Assembly: GCF_012849555.1 (NCBI RefSeq)
Contig: NZ_CP051685.1
Coordinates: forward strand, 5,890,001 to 5,954,000
From: Massilia forsythiae
GTDB taxonomy: Bacteria; Pseudomonadota; Gammaproteobacteria; Burkholderiales; Burkholderiaceae_D
DNA length: 64,000 nt
Reading direction: 5' to 3'
Position numbers and translations under genes: made by a program. This document shows positions 16,934 through 26,133 of the stretch, one piece after another. A model generated the notes under the pieces. The model worked only from the letters and a program-made list of their open reading frames with translations, was not told the DNA's origin and searched no databases. Each line of letters begins with the position of its first letter. The first letter of the stretch is position 1.

Positions 16934-17791
16934 CTAAACATCGATCTGGGTAATTTTGCTGATGAAGTGATAGCCGACGCCAACTGCAATTAAGATCACC
17001 GCCAAAGTACACCAGCCATACCATTCGCTGAACAACGGTGCCATTGCATCCGGCTCCATGACGCGTAGGATCAGAATCAGAAATACTGGCAAGCCGGACA
17101 TGACAATTCCCTGCATCTTGCCCTGCGCGGTTAGGCTGCGGATCTTTCCCTCCATTTGCAGCTTAGCGCGTATGGTCCGAGAAATCGACTCCAGCGTTTC
17201 AGCTAGATTGGCGCCGACTTCGCGTGCCAAGGCCATACCGGCAGTCACCATCGCCAAATCCTGAAGGGGGACACGGCGCTCCAGGTTTTGCAAGGCGGCG
17301 CTGAAATCCGCACCCAAGCGCATTTCCCGCAGCAACAGTTCAAATTCCTGCGAAACCGGAGGCATTGCTTCGGTAGCTACGCTTTCCAATGCAATCTGCA
17401 GGCTGGCGCCAGCGCGCAGCGCTCCCGTGATCATCATCAAGGCGTCGGGCAGCTGCTGCTCGAACTGGCGCAGACGGCGGCGGGCGATGAAACGCACCAC
17501 ATAGCGCGGTGCCACGAACGCAAGGGCCACGCACATAGCGACCAGTACGACGTTCCTAAACAGCACCCATGCCACTAATGGCGACAGGATCAGCACGCCT
17601 ACGTTGATCGCCAGGATGCGGCTGGCGTCGGTAAAAATGAACATCCCCTCCAAGTCCGATTTGGCGCTCGATGCCTGGCGATTCTGGCGTTGTGCAAACC
17701 AGCGGCTGCCGAAGTACAGCGCCATGAAGATGAGGACAAGACCGCAGAAGAAGAAAACCGCGATGAGTAATGCTGGATTATCCATGATCAA
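16934..17791 (-). CDS. tadB: TadB, inner-membrane platform protein of the Tad system
   Basis: The 285-aa GspF-family protein has an N-terminal helix at residues 8-28, a helix pair around residues 60-95, a cytosolic domain (LPDALMMITGALRAGASLQIALE, MALAREVGANLAETLESISRTI) and two C-terminal helices. It pairs with TadC as the inner-membrane base of the pilus. Its start overlaps the stop of the ATPase gene by ATGA, which is normal for tadA-tadB. Confidence 0.9.
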   Translation of the reverse strand: MIMDNPALLIAVFFFCGLVLIFMALYFGSRWFAQRQNRQASSAKSDLEGMFIFTDASRILAINVGVLILSPLVAWVLFRNVVLVAMCVALAFVAPRYVVRFIARRRLRQFEQQLPDALMMITGALRAGASLQIALESVATEAMPPVSQEFELLLREMRLGADFSAALQNLERRVPLQDLAMVTAGMALAREVGANLAETLESISRTIRAKLQMEGKIRSLTAQGKMQGIVMSGLPVFLILILRVMEPDAMAPLFSEWYGWCTLAVILIAVGVGYHFISKITQIDV

Positions 17792-19580
17792 AATACCCGC
17801 TTTACCGTACGCGCCATTGTGGAGTCCTCGCGTCCATAGATCGACATGTCGACCGGGATGCCACGCGTCGCGAGATCCTGGATGAAATCGGGAATGTGAC
17901 CGGTCGGTACGAATCGCCCGCTGACCTTGCCTTCTGGCGTGAACCCGTCCTGTTCAAAGCGGAAGATATCCTGCATCGATACGATATTGTTCTCGATCCC
18001 CGTCACTTCGGTGATGTATGTTACCCGTCGCGTACCGCATGAAAAGCGCGTCTGCTGCACGATCAGGTTGACGGCCGAGCATATCTGCTCGCGGATCGCC
18101 TGCATTGGAATGTCCAGCCCACTCATCAACGTCATCACCTCCAGTCGCGAGAGGCAATCCCGCGGACTATTGGCGTGCGCCGTCGTCAAGGACCCGTCGT
18201 GACCCGTATTCATCGCTTGCAGCATGTCGAGCGCCTCGCCGCCACGGCACTCGCCGACCACGATACGGTCAGGACGCATCCGTAGGCAGTTCTTGACAAG
18301 GTCGCGTATCGTGATGGCGCCGCGACCCTCGATATTCGCTGGCCGCGCTTCCAGCGAAACCAAATTGGGCTGCGAAAGTTGTAGCTCGGCCGCGTCCTCG
18401 ACGGTAACAATGCGCTCGTCATCCGGGATGAAATTCGACAACACGTTCAACAAGGTCGTCTTGCCGGAGCCGGTACCGCCCGATATGACGATATTGGCAC
18501 GGCGCTCCACGGCTACACGCAAGAATGCGATCATCGCTGGATCGATCGCGCCGAAGCCGACCAGATCATCGGTAGTCAGCTTCTTGCGAGCAAACTTCCG
18601 GATCGTCAGGCTCGGGCCCTTGATTGCCAGAGGAGGAATGATCGCATTCACACGCGATCCATCCTTGAGACGTGCATCGACCATTGGTGAGCTTTCGTCG
18701 ATACGCCGGCCCAAAGGAGAAACGATGCGCTCGATTGCCGCCAATACAGACGCATCATTGGAAAAAGTGACGTGCGAACGCGCCAATTGACCACTGCGCT
18801 CGATAAATATATCGTTGTGCCGATTCACCATAATCTCGGTCACTGTCTCGTCGTTCAACAGCGCTTCCAAGGGTCCGAGTCCAACCACCTCGTTCAGCAC
18901 CAGGTCACGCAGCATGCTGCGCCAATGCAGCATCGGACGAAACGCCACATCGGTATCGATGATTTCGTTGATGATCTTGTGGACCGTTTCACGGAGTTCG
19001 GTGTCGCCCATACGCGATACGTTCACCCGGCGGAGGTCCATCGCACCGATCAGTTTCTTGTGGAGGGCACCACGGGCAGCAATACCTTCAGGCTTTTCGA
19101 GAGGGCTCTCGCCCGCCTCTTCTGGACTCATGCGGGGCACGAGGCGTCGTTCGACGCGTCCAGATGGCTGGGTAGCGACTGGCGCAATCGTGCTCGCCTG
19201 GCTAACAGGGGGCGGCGCGGGCACCGATGCTGGCACGCCAGCCTGCTGAGGCCGCACTACTTGGGCTTGGCCAACCCTTGCCAGCGCTGGATCGACATGA
19301 TTGACGCGCACCATGTAATCGTTCAGTTCGATCACGTCGGTGCTGGCGACCGGACCATACTCATTGATCGCTGCGCCGTTTACACGCAATGGGGCGATCC
19401 CCCGCCATCCTTGATGAATACGCCACCGTTGACGACACTGATCTGCAATTGGCGGCGTCCGACTCGCCATCCCGTCAAGGTCAACAGACTGCCTGCGTCC
19501 TTCCCGAGAAAACATTCGGTATCCTCAGTGGTCAGATCGCCGAGCAATTCGTCGCGTCGGAATACCTGTACGCGGATCAT
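17788..19580 (-). CDS. cpaF: FHA-domain/CpaF (TadA) secretion ATPase fusion, apparent one-base frameshift
   Basis: The C-terminal part (residues from about 170) is a CpaF/TadA ATPase that powers pilus assembly: Walker A GGTGSGKTTLLN, Walker B-like RIVVGECRGGEALDM, and the Asp/His-box blocks. An FHA-like domain precedes it, opening MIRVQVFRRDELLG, with GKD, GWRVGRR and VNGAAINEYG. The natural start is the ATG at 19580, which has a perfect AAGGAG 5 bases upstream and follows the secretin stop by 2 bases. The two halves are in different frames; restoring one C in the CCCCC run near 19399-19403 joins FIKDGGG to IAPLRVNG and gives 597 residues. From the 19515 start alone, the FHA start is lost. 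FHA domains bind phosphothreonine, so phospho-control of pilus assembly is possible. Confidence 0.85.
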
Positions 19581-19582
19581 GT

Positions 19583-21271
19583 CTACTCCTTCCTTCCCGC
19601 AGGCGAGGAAGGATTGATGTCGAATGGCGGCTTGGTTGAGCCCTGCACCTTGCGCTCGAACTCGCGCTGTCCTTCTAAGCCGCGCTCCCGCAATTGGGTG
19701 GCCAACCCATCACCCGCCTTGATAATTTCCGCCTGTACCAGCACGACCAATTCTGTCTTGTTGTTTCGGAAGTCATCGGAGCGGAACAAACGCCCGAAGA
19801 TCGGAATCCGGCTGAGGGCAGGAACCCGGTCGATAGCGCTCGACAATTCACTGTTAACCAAGCCGGACAGGGCAACGACCTCGCCAGGCTTGATGCTGAC
19901 TTCGGTTGCCGTATTGCGCGTGATAAACCCTGGAATGCCGCCCACGGAAACCGCAGTATCTATCTGGGACAATTCAGTAGAGAGTTTTGCCGAAATAGTA
20001 TCGCTTGCATCGATGGTAGGCTCGATATCGAACAGCATCCCATACGGCTTGAACTCGACAGTCGTCGCGCCGAATGCACCGGTCAAAGGAATTGGTACCT
20101 CCCCACCGACCTGCAGCCTTGCCTTGCCGCCGCTACGTGCGGTCAATTCCGGCGAAGCGAGCACGCGCGCGTCGCCATCGGTAATACCAAGGTTCAACCG
20201 TGAAGTCAGCGTGGTGGCCAGGCCGAAGAAAATGCCCCTGGTAGCGCCATTGCGGGTGATGAACTCGGGGTTGGCCGCCAACAGGTTTCCTTCGCCCCTC
20301 GGTGGGGAAATATTACCGTATATACCCGTATTCTTGGCGACTCCGGTAGCACCTATAGTCGGGCCGGCGGCGTCATTTGCCCAGTTGATCCCGAGTTGCT
20401 CGAGCAGGGTACGTTTGACTTCCACGAATGTCAGCCTGAACAATACGGAGCGGGTAAAAGCACTGCCCTGGTCTTCCTGGATGTTGTTGACTACATTTGG
20501 CAATTCCGCAAGGCGGCCACCTATGCGCGCCAGTACTTCGCGATGAGCGGTACCGGAAAGCATGAGATCCGGTCCTACCTGAGTGATCACAATGCCCTTG
20601 TTGTCCCCGATGAGCGCTTCCACCTTACTGCGTACTAGCGCCATGTCCTTGCTCAGGACCTGCACGCGGTAATTATCGACTGTATTGCCGCTCCAGACCA
20701 TCAGGCTGGTATCGCCGACCTGCTCGGCGATCAGAAGCAGATTCTTATCGACGGCAGTGGCGCTGACAATGTTTCCATTACCAAGCGCTACGCGGGTTAC
20801 CTTGCCTTTCACAGGAACCAACTTGATCTCGCCAAGCACGATCGATAGCGGCTGAACCGGAGCATAGACCGGCTCGGACGCTGCGGCTCGTGCCGCCAGG
20901 GGATGCACACGTACGGGGTTGCGTCGTACTTGGGCAGTGGGCTTGGGAGAGACGCATCTGGCTGGCAAGGTAGCGGGGGCGCAAGCTGTCGGAACCGCAG
21001 TTGACGCCGTCGCAGGCGAAGCCGCATTGGCCATCGATGGTACTGCTAGTTTCGCGGAATTGTCGATCAGTACTCCGGTCCCCTTTGCCGGTACGGTAAT
21101 AATCTTGTTAACGGGTTTAGAAGCTTGTTCAAAGGGGTTCGGCGATGCAGAAGCGGCGTCCGTGGATTCCATGGAAACCGGAGTTATTGCATAAACATGC
21201 TGCAATGGAAACATCAACAAACACAATGTGGAAAGAAGCGATGTATCCAGTAGAAATACTCTTTTTTTCAT
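19583..21271 (-). CDS. cpaC: CpaC/RcpA outer-membrane secretin of the Tad system
   Basis: The 562-aa protein forms the outer-membrane channel for the Flp pilus. It has a signal peptide (cut near residue 28), a Pro/Ala-rich stretch, the pilus N-domain (LSIVLGEIKLVPVKGKVTRVALGNGNIVSA), a BON-like module (VITQVGPDLMLSGTAH) and the secretin core at about residues 290-500 (VALSGLVNSELSSAIDRVPALSRIPIFGRLF). It lies between cpaB and the ATPase, the standard order. The last 40 residues are charged. Confidence 0.92.
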   Translation of the reverse strand: MKKRVFLLDTSLLSTLCLLMFPLQHVYAITPVSMESTDAASASPNPFEQASKPVNKIITVPAKGTGVLIDNSAKLAVPSMANAASPATASTAVPTACAPATLPARCVSPKPTAQVRRNPVRVHPLAARAAASEPVYAPVQPLSIVLGEIKLVPVKGKVTRVALGNGNIVSATAVDKNLLLIAEQVGDTSLMVWSGNTVDNYRVQVLSKDMALVRSKVEALIGDNKGIVITQVGPDLMLSGTAHREVLARIGGRLAELPNVVNNIQEDQGSAFTRSVLFRLTFVEVKRTLLEQLGINWANDAAGPTIGATGVAKNTGIYGNISPPRGEGNLLAANPEFITRNGATRGIFFGLATTLTSRLNLGITDGDARVLASPELTARSGGKARLQVGGEVPIPLTGAFGATTVEFKPYGMLFDIEPTIDASDTISAKLSTELSQIDTAVSVGGIPGFITRNTATEVSIKPGEVVALSGLVNSELSSAIDRVPALSRIPIFGRLFRSDDFRNNKTELVVLVQAEIIKAGDGLATQLRERGLEGQREFERKVQGSTKPPFDINPSSPAGRKE

Positions 21272-21344
21272 GAACGACCTGTGTTTTTTCTCTTATTTAG
21301 ATGAAGAAGGTACTGGAACGTATATTTCCATAGACCATGATCCT

Positions 21345-22460
21345 TTACCTGCGTAGCGCCGGTACTGGGCTATTGGCCCGGGTAACTGGAGTCAGTTGGA
21401 AAGTGGGTGCTGCATTTCGCTCGCTTGTGTCGGAACTCGGCATACCCTGTGTACTTCCTGCATTTGGAACGGCAGCCGCGTTCTGCGCACCTGCTTGCCG
21501 CAAGGCCCTTGCCATATCCATCGACGGTGGAACGCTCAACTGGGAAATTAATTTTTCCTTTCCACCAACGATGAATTCGATGCCAGCGTTACGGTCACGA
21601 CGTGCGCCAGGAAGCAATTCCGTGCCGCGCACCGCTGCGAGGGCCACAGGCGCACGATCGGTACTACCGCGCAGGGCAATACGATAAGTTCCCATCTTCT
21701 GACCAATCAGGAGGCGCGCCGCCTCGCGTGGTGAGACCAGCACGGTCACTGTGTCAAAGCTTTTGTCTTTTCCCTGTACTTCCCCTGGCCTTACCATGTT
21801 TGCAGTACGGATGTCAGGCTGGTTGACGTCCTGGAAATCTGTTCCCGTTGCCAGCACTACCAAGTCCTGCATGTACAGGCTGGCCTGGTCGATATCCGCC
21901 TCTGCCGATTCAGGACCATCGCTCGTATTGCTTCCTTGGGGACGCTTGGGTACCTTCGACAACAGGAAAAGATCGATACGGTGATTCGGGCGCAACGTCT
22001 GCGCGATCGAATTCACATTATCGATTTCGATGGTCAATGCACGCTGTCCTGCCGGCAGGATGGTCGCGACGTCTCGCACCTCCGGCGCCATCAGGTCCGT
22101 CAGCCGTAGAGGCCGTCCCCTAAGCACCGGACGCGCGAGCTTCATACCCTCCATCGTCAGGAAATCATCGGCAAGGATGCTGTCAGGGTAGACCAGGTCC
22201 GCCTCTACCGGCCTCGAAACGAAGTTAGTGCGGTTGAGGACTGTTCCTTCCTTTGCATCGACTACAGGAACTGCAACGGTAACCATCTGCGTGGCACTGC
22301 GCTTGCCCTTCGCTGCAATCTCCGCCTTCATACTTGCTTCACGCTGCTGTAAATAAACATACGCAAACCAAGCAACAGCTGCAGCCATCAATGCCGCTAT
22401 GGCAAGCAGGACGATGGGGCTTTTGAACTTGTTTAACCTTGCCGGGGGAGATGTTGCCAT
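21345..22460 (-). CDS. cpaB: CpaB/RcpC Flp pilus assembly protein
   Basis: The 371-aa protein has an N-terminal membrane anchor (IVLLAIAALMAAAVAWFAYVYL) and a periplasmic SAF domain (VTVAVPVVDAKEGTVLNRTNF, VLRGRPLRLTDL), followed by the CpaB core (AGQRALTIEIDNVNSIAQTL, RIDLFLLS). CpaB stabilises the secretin or contributes to pilus export. The C-terminal 60 residues are low-complexity Ala/Pro/Ser. It starts 18 bases after the small pilin-like gene. Confidence 0.9.
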   Translation of the reverse strand: MATSPPARLNKFKSPIVLLAIAALMAAAVAWFAYVYLQQREASMKAEIAAKGKRSATQMVTVAVPVVDAKEGTVLNRTNFVSRPVEADLVYPDSILADDFLTMEGMKLARPVLRGRPLRLTDLMAPEVRDVATILPAGQRALTIEIDNVNSIAQTLRPNHRIDLFLLSKVPKRPQGSNTSDGPESAEADIDQASLYMQDLVVLATGTDFQDVNQPDIRTANMVRPGEVQGKDKSFDTVTVLVSPREAARLLIGQKMGTYRIALRGSTDRAPVALAAVRGTELLPGARRDRNAGIEFIVGGKEKLISQLSVPPSMDMARALRQAGAQNAAAVPNAGSTQGMPSSDTSERNAAPTFQLTPVTRANSPVPALRR

Positions 22461-22478
22461 TTTTTTCGTACATCGCTT

Positions 22479-22658
22479 TCATGAAGTGAGGGATATCGCA
22501 AACGAATACGCGCTGAAGAATTTTTTTATGGCAGTGATCAGCTCTTGGATAGGACTGGGCCCCAGGGCAACAGCAACAAGCACGAGCAGACAGAAAACAG
22601 CCACGACAAGGTATTCGGTCATGGCTTGTCCCTGTTGACTAAACGCTGGCTTCCTCAT
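22479..22658 (-). CDS. 59-aa pilin-like membrane peptide of the Tad operon
   Basis: This short gene encodes a 59-residue product: a basic leader MRKPAFSQQGQA, then the prepilin-like junction G-Q-A-M-T-E-Y and a single hydrophobic helix (LVVAVFCLLVLVAVALG), ending ISLTS. The glutamate and tyrosine at positions 5-6 after the glycine match Flp pilins and TadE-type pseudopilins. Its ATG overlaps the TGA of the upstream gene (ATGA), so it is translationally coupled. It lacks the Gly-rich tail of the two large Flp pilins upstream and may be a minor pilin or initiator; this role is inferred. Confidence 0.75.
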   Translation of the reverse strand: MRKPAFSQQGQAMTEYLVVAVFCLLVLVAVALGPSPIQELITAIKKFFSAYSFAISLTS

Positions 22659-23344
22659 AGCTCTTGCGCCAAATTAACAACGACTTTACTGCCAGCTTCG
22701 CGCCGGATTACAACCTCGATCCGCTCACGACCACGCTGGGCACTTACGGAAGCGCCGGTAAACCGCTGGTCGCGGCCCATCATGCCGCTAGCACGTACGC
22801 TACCCCATTGATCATCTGTCAAACGTCTTTTGTAGAACGTCACCAGATCCTCGACCGACTGGTTGCTTTCCAAAAGTACCGTACTACCCTTGCGCCCATC
22901 GTCTTCGCTAGTGACGGTCGATAGCACTTTGGCACCGGCGGGCATTGGCGCTGGATTGCGAAGCGAAGTTGGCTTTTTCAAGCGATTCACGGCAAGGTAG
23001 CCGAATGATCCACCCTGGTCGATCAACTGGAGGGTCGTCATGCATTTTTCGCTGAGTGCCGACAGTACGTTCCAGCCTTGCGCCTGGTTGCGGCGAACCG
23101 CATAGCCTGCTTCGGCCCATTCTTTTTCGAGCCGCTCGAGCACTGCTGGCATTGCCTCTCTACTTTCAACCTGCAGGATGGAAAGCGCCATGCCATCGAC
23201 CGTGACCTTGTCCGCAACGCTAGTCGCGCTCATTCCATTTGGAACCTTTTCAGGACAAGCCACGGCAATGGGTGCCGCCAGGACGGTCACAAACAACCAA
23301 GAAACAAACAGGAATGAAAAGAGAGCTGGACGCGCTGGTATCAT
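22655..23344 (-). CDS. hypothetical exported protein of the Tad operon
   Basis: The 229-aa protein has a signal peptide (residues 1-29, ending PIAVA) and a mature part without known motifs. Two repeats of the same fold seem possible: one around MALSILQVESREAMPAVLER and one around STVLLESNQSVEDLVTFYKR. Both have the strand-helix pattern of small periplasmic domains that bind partner proteins. Its function is unknown. It sits between the second TadE-like gene (10 bases upstream) and the 59-aa pilin-like gene (ATGA overlap). Confidence 0.65.
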   Translation of the reverse strand: MIPARPALFSFLFVSWLFVTVLAAPIAVACPEKVPNGMSATSVADKVTVDGMALSILQVESREAMPAVLERLEKEWAEAGYAVRRNQAQGWNVLSALSEKCMTTLQLIDQGGSFGYLAVNRLKKPTSLRNPAPMPAGAKVLSTVTSEDDGRKGSTVLLESNQSVEDLVTFYKRRLTDDQWGSVRASGMMGRDQRFTGASVSAQRGRERIEVVIRREAGSKVVVNLAQEL

Positions 23345-23354
23345 CGACGCCTCT

Positions 23355-24227
23355 TCACCGCAAGCGATCGGCGGGAACGACGTCGGGCGCTACTTTGCCG
23401 AAATCCGCACTCGGGCCGTTCAAGTTCCATGCACGCATGCTGAGCACGGCAGCGTTTCCCGCATAGTTGCCAAGGCCTTTTGCCATCGGTACTGCCTCTT
23501 GGACCATAGCGGTAGTACTGACCGACCCGTTTGCAGCCCATGTGTTCGAAAGGATGGCGCCCTTTCCAGTAAAATTCAGTCCATTCCATTGATCACGCCA
23601 TACCGAATCACGCGGCCATAGGCGCTGATAAGCGGTGCTGCGTTTGCCGATTTCCTCGAGGCGCACATTAGCGATCGCGAGCGTGTCAGTTGGAAGCGGT
23701 GGAACGATGCTGACTACGCCGGGGATCGACACTGTCTCCAACAACCCAACTGCCCGTCCGGCAATATCGTTAGTTGGCCGGGAATTATTGATCGCGCTAC
23801 CAAGCTGATCATAACGGTCGAGATATGCAACATTTGCGTTGTCTCGCCACATTGGATCAACGCCGTTAGCAAAGGTGCTAGCGTTCCGATCGCTCTGCTT
23901 GATGACGGTGGTCGGTTGCGAACGATCGTTCAACATACGAACAGCGATCTCGTTACCGATTTCACGGTCACTTTTTTGATTGGGTGCGTTGAGTTGAGCA
24001 AAACGCGTAGAACCATTGTCATACCACACCGTGCGCTCCCATGCCGCATAGCGTCCGGCCATGTTGGCCGTATGGCGAACGTCGGCAAGTTTGCCGATCA
24101 CGACCATGGCGAGGAACAAGGGTACCAGGAAGAATATGCCGCCTACCAGAAACTCCACCAGCGCTTGGCCGTTAGCTTTTCGCTTGCATGACGGCCGACG
24201 AATTCGAAGAATGGAGAAAGATTTCAA
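23355..24227 (-). CDS. TadE/G-like protein with class IVb prepilin N-terminus
   Basis: The protein carries a basic leader (RRPSCKRKA), then NGQALVEFLVGGIFFLVPLF, the G-x-x-x-x-E motif and a membrane helix typical of TadE-like proteins, followed by a periplasmic domain of about 250 residues. The likely start is a TTG at 24227 that overlaps the TGA of the upstream tadG-like gene (TTGA) and gives 290 aa; a longer frame starts at 24287. It may be a pseudopilin or envelope partner of the Flp pilus; a second TadE-like gene lies at 14882-15628. Confidence 0.75.
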   Translation of the reverse strand: MKSFSILRIRRPSCKRKANGQALVEFLVGGIFFLVPLFLAMVVIGKLADVRHTANMAGRYAAWERTVWYDNGSTRFAQLNAPNQKSDREIGNEIAVRMLNDRSQPTTVIKQSDRNASTFANGVDPMWRDNANVAYLDRYDQLGSAINNSRPTNDIAGRAVGLLETVSIPGVVSIVPPLPTDTLAIANVRLEEIGKRSTAYQRLWPRDSVWRDQWNGLNFTGKGAILSNTWAANGSVSTTAMVQEAVPMAKGLGNYAGNAAVLSMRAWNLNGPSADFGKVAPDVVPADRLR

Positions 24228-25756
24228 GGCGCCCCCATCGATGCAATAACCGCCGATGCTGGATTCTCTACCAACTGTGCTTGCCAATAGGGATTGAACA
24301 AGTTGGCCATTTCGGTTTTCCTGTCACTTCTTGCCCACCCTGCCTTTGTAAATCCAGTATCTATATTGGAACGATAGAAGTAAGCACTGCCTGATGCCAG
24401 GGTCCGCATTGTGTCACCTTTCATCTCCGGATCAGATCGAATGGTGCGAGCTCCACTTCCCATCACGCGCGTCGATGTACGGATGTCTACGGCGTCATGC
24501 CTTACCTCTATTGTGAATGGTAAGGCGCCCCCATTTAACGCAGCGCTTTGGTTCGCAGGTGCTCCGCCAGCTGCTAATGGATTGGCGATATCACGATAGT
24601 AGTCCTGCAAGCCTCCTGTCGCCGCATCCAGGCTTGTACCTGGGCCACGTGAGTAGCGCGAGCGCGCAGGAATTGCCATCAGACCCGTCATGGCACCACC
24701 ATAATTGCGTGTCTCACGAGGATTACCATTGAAGCCGATCCGTGTGCCGTAGCCGCCCCTGCTTCCGGCGAGCCCACCGCCAGAGCCGCCAGCACCGTCT
24801 TGCAGCAGTGGATAGCCAAAAGGTATTCCTACCGGCGTCTCACAGGCCACAAAACCTGCGCCCTGCGTAGCATCCAATGCTAGCCAACGTTTTTTATTGG
24901 CGCTGAGGAGTGTTCCTCCATCATGCGCAAAACCATATAGAGTGAATACAGGGATGGCGGGAGGTGGGCATGCAACCGAAGTTGGAATCGACTCCCAAGA
25001 CGCCACCAATACCGAACCACGATCCCGTATCAATTCGTCCGTCGATTCACGATTCACCACCACATTGGCAAAACGGTCCGCGACTTGGGTCAGTGCGACA
25101 GCACTATGCCTCGCGGAGTAAGCCTTCCAGTTGCGCAGTTGATCAGCAGTATAGGCGGTCTGAAAGCTCATCAGGCTGATGCCAGCTTTGTCATCATTTT
25201 GTTTGACGACTTCGTTCGCCACCAAGGTAACATCGAGAGCCGTCGTATCGTGATGTAGCTCTTGAGCCTGCTCGAAAAGCCTGATCAATTCGTCCAGCAG
25301 CTTAACTGCAGTCGGCGCCACGGCAGCATAGGCGGCAGCCAATGCCTCGACCGGCTCGGCTTTCGCGATCGTCCAGAATGGCTTGAAGGATGGTACGACG
25401 TTTGCAGTGAACGTATGAGCGGCATTTCCCATACGCTTGTGCGTGGCTGCTGCGTCTTCGGTATAGGACTTGAGACTGACGAGCTGGGCAACCGATACTT
25501 GGTTCGCAACCATAGCCCGATTGGTATAGGCAGAGAAATTGTGGTCTCGCGCCAAGAGAAGCGCGCCACTGTACGCGCCAGCATCTGCCGCATTCTGTAG
25601 CTGCGTTTTAGAATTTGCCAATTGTCCGCTGTTATAGAGCACTAGACAGACCAAAGCACTTGCAGCAGCAAAAAGCAGGGTGAAGATCATTGCCTGACCA
25701 CGTTGCCTTGGCAATGCGGCTAAGGATCTGCTATCAGGCAATGTTATGCTCATCAT
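24224..25756 (-). CDS. TadG-like Flp pilus-associated protein
   Basis: The 510-aa protein begins with RQRGQAMIFTLLFAAASALVCLVLY, the Tad-like N-terminal domain with a single membrane helix, followed by LQNAADAGAYSGALLLARD, a strongly conserved TadG block. The remaining 430 residues face the periplasm and include a Gly-rich stretch near residue 330 (GAGGSGGGLAGSRGG). TadG-like proteins anchor or assist pilus assembly. No von Willebrand MIDAS motif is seen. It follows the second Flp pilin by 20 bases. Confidence 0.8.
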   Translation of the reverse strand: MMSITLPDSRSLAALPRQRGQAMIFTLLFAAASALVCLVLYNSGQLANSKTQLQNAADAGAYSGALLLARDHNFSAYTNRAMVANQVSVAQLVSLKSYTEDAAATHKRMGNAAHTFTANVVPSFKPFWTIAKAEPVEALAAAYAAVAPTAVKLLDELIRLFEQAQELHHDTTALDVTLVANEVVKQNDDKAGISLMSFQTAYTADQLRNWKAYSARHSAVALTQVADRFANVVVNRESTDELIRDRGSVLVASWESIPTSVACPPPAIPVFTLYGFAHDGGTLLSANKKRWLALDATQGAGFVACETPVGIPFGYPLLQDGAGGSGGGLAGSRGGYGTRIGFNGNPRETRNYGGAMTGLMAIPARSRYSRGPGTSLDAATGGLQDYYRDIANPLAAGGAPANQSAALNGGALPFTIEVRHDAVDIRTSTRVMGSGARTIRSDPEMKGDTMRTLASGSAYFYRSNIDTGFTKAGWARSDRKTEMANLFNPYWQAQLVENPASAVIASMGAP

Positions 25757-25776
25757 TACACAAGACCTCGCAATGC

Positions 25777-26046
25777 TTAATTCTGATCGTTGTCTTTATT
25801 ATATTCGCCAAGCCCTTTCGTGGTATTTCCGCGTGTAGCAGCAGAGGTTGCCGAAGTACCAGCAGCCTGGATCTGGGTAGAGGAGTCGGAACCTGCCATT
25901 TCCTTCGACAAGCCAGCGGTTTGGTTACGTACCGTTTTACCAAACATACTGTAGACACCGATCGCTGCAACCGCAATCAACGCGACGATAATGACGTACT
26001 CCATCATCCCTTGGCCACGCTGCCTCATTTTACCGACAAATTTCAT
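25777..26046 (-). CDS. flp: Flp-type class IVb pilin (second copy)
   Basis: The 89-aa prepilin starts at the ATG at 26046, 5 bases after GGAGG, with a basic leader (MKFVGKMRQRG). It shows the class IVb junction GQGMMEYVIIVALIAVAAIG, with E and Y at the Flp positions, then a polar tail (NQTAGLSKEMAGSDSSTQ...NDQN). Flp pilins polymerise into the adhesive fibre after cleavage by a prepilin peptidase. It shares its N-terminal half with the pilin at 26134-26415, which points to gene duplication. Confidence 0.92.
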   Translation of the reverse strand: MKFVGKMRQRGQGMMEYVIIVALIAVAAIGVYSMFGKTVRNQTAGLSKEMAGSDSSTQIQAAGTSATSAATRGNTTKGLGEYNKDNDQN

Positions 26047-26133
26047 ATTGACCTCCATATAAGAAAAAAAATCGACTACTTACCACCATATCCGGCATGA
26101 ATCGACATTAAAATCAACTCAATCCGAAATATT

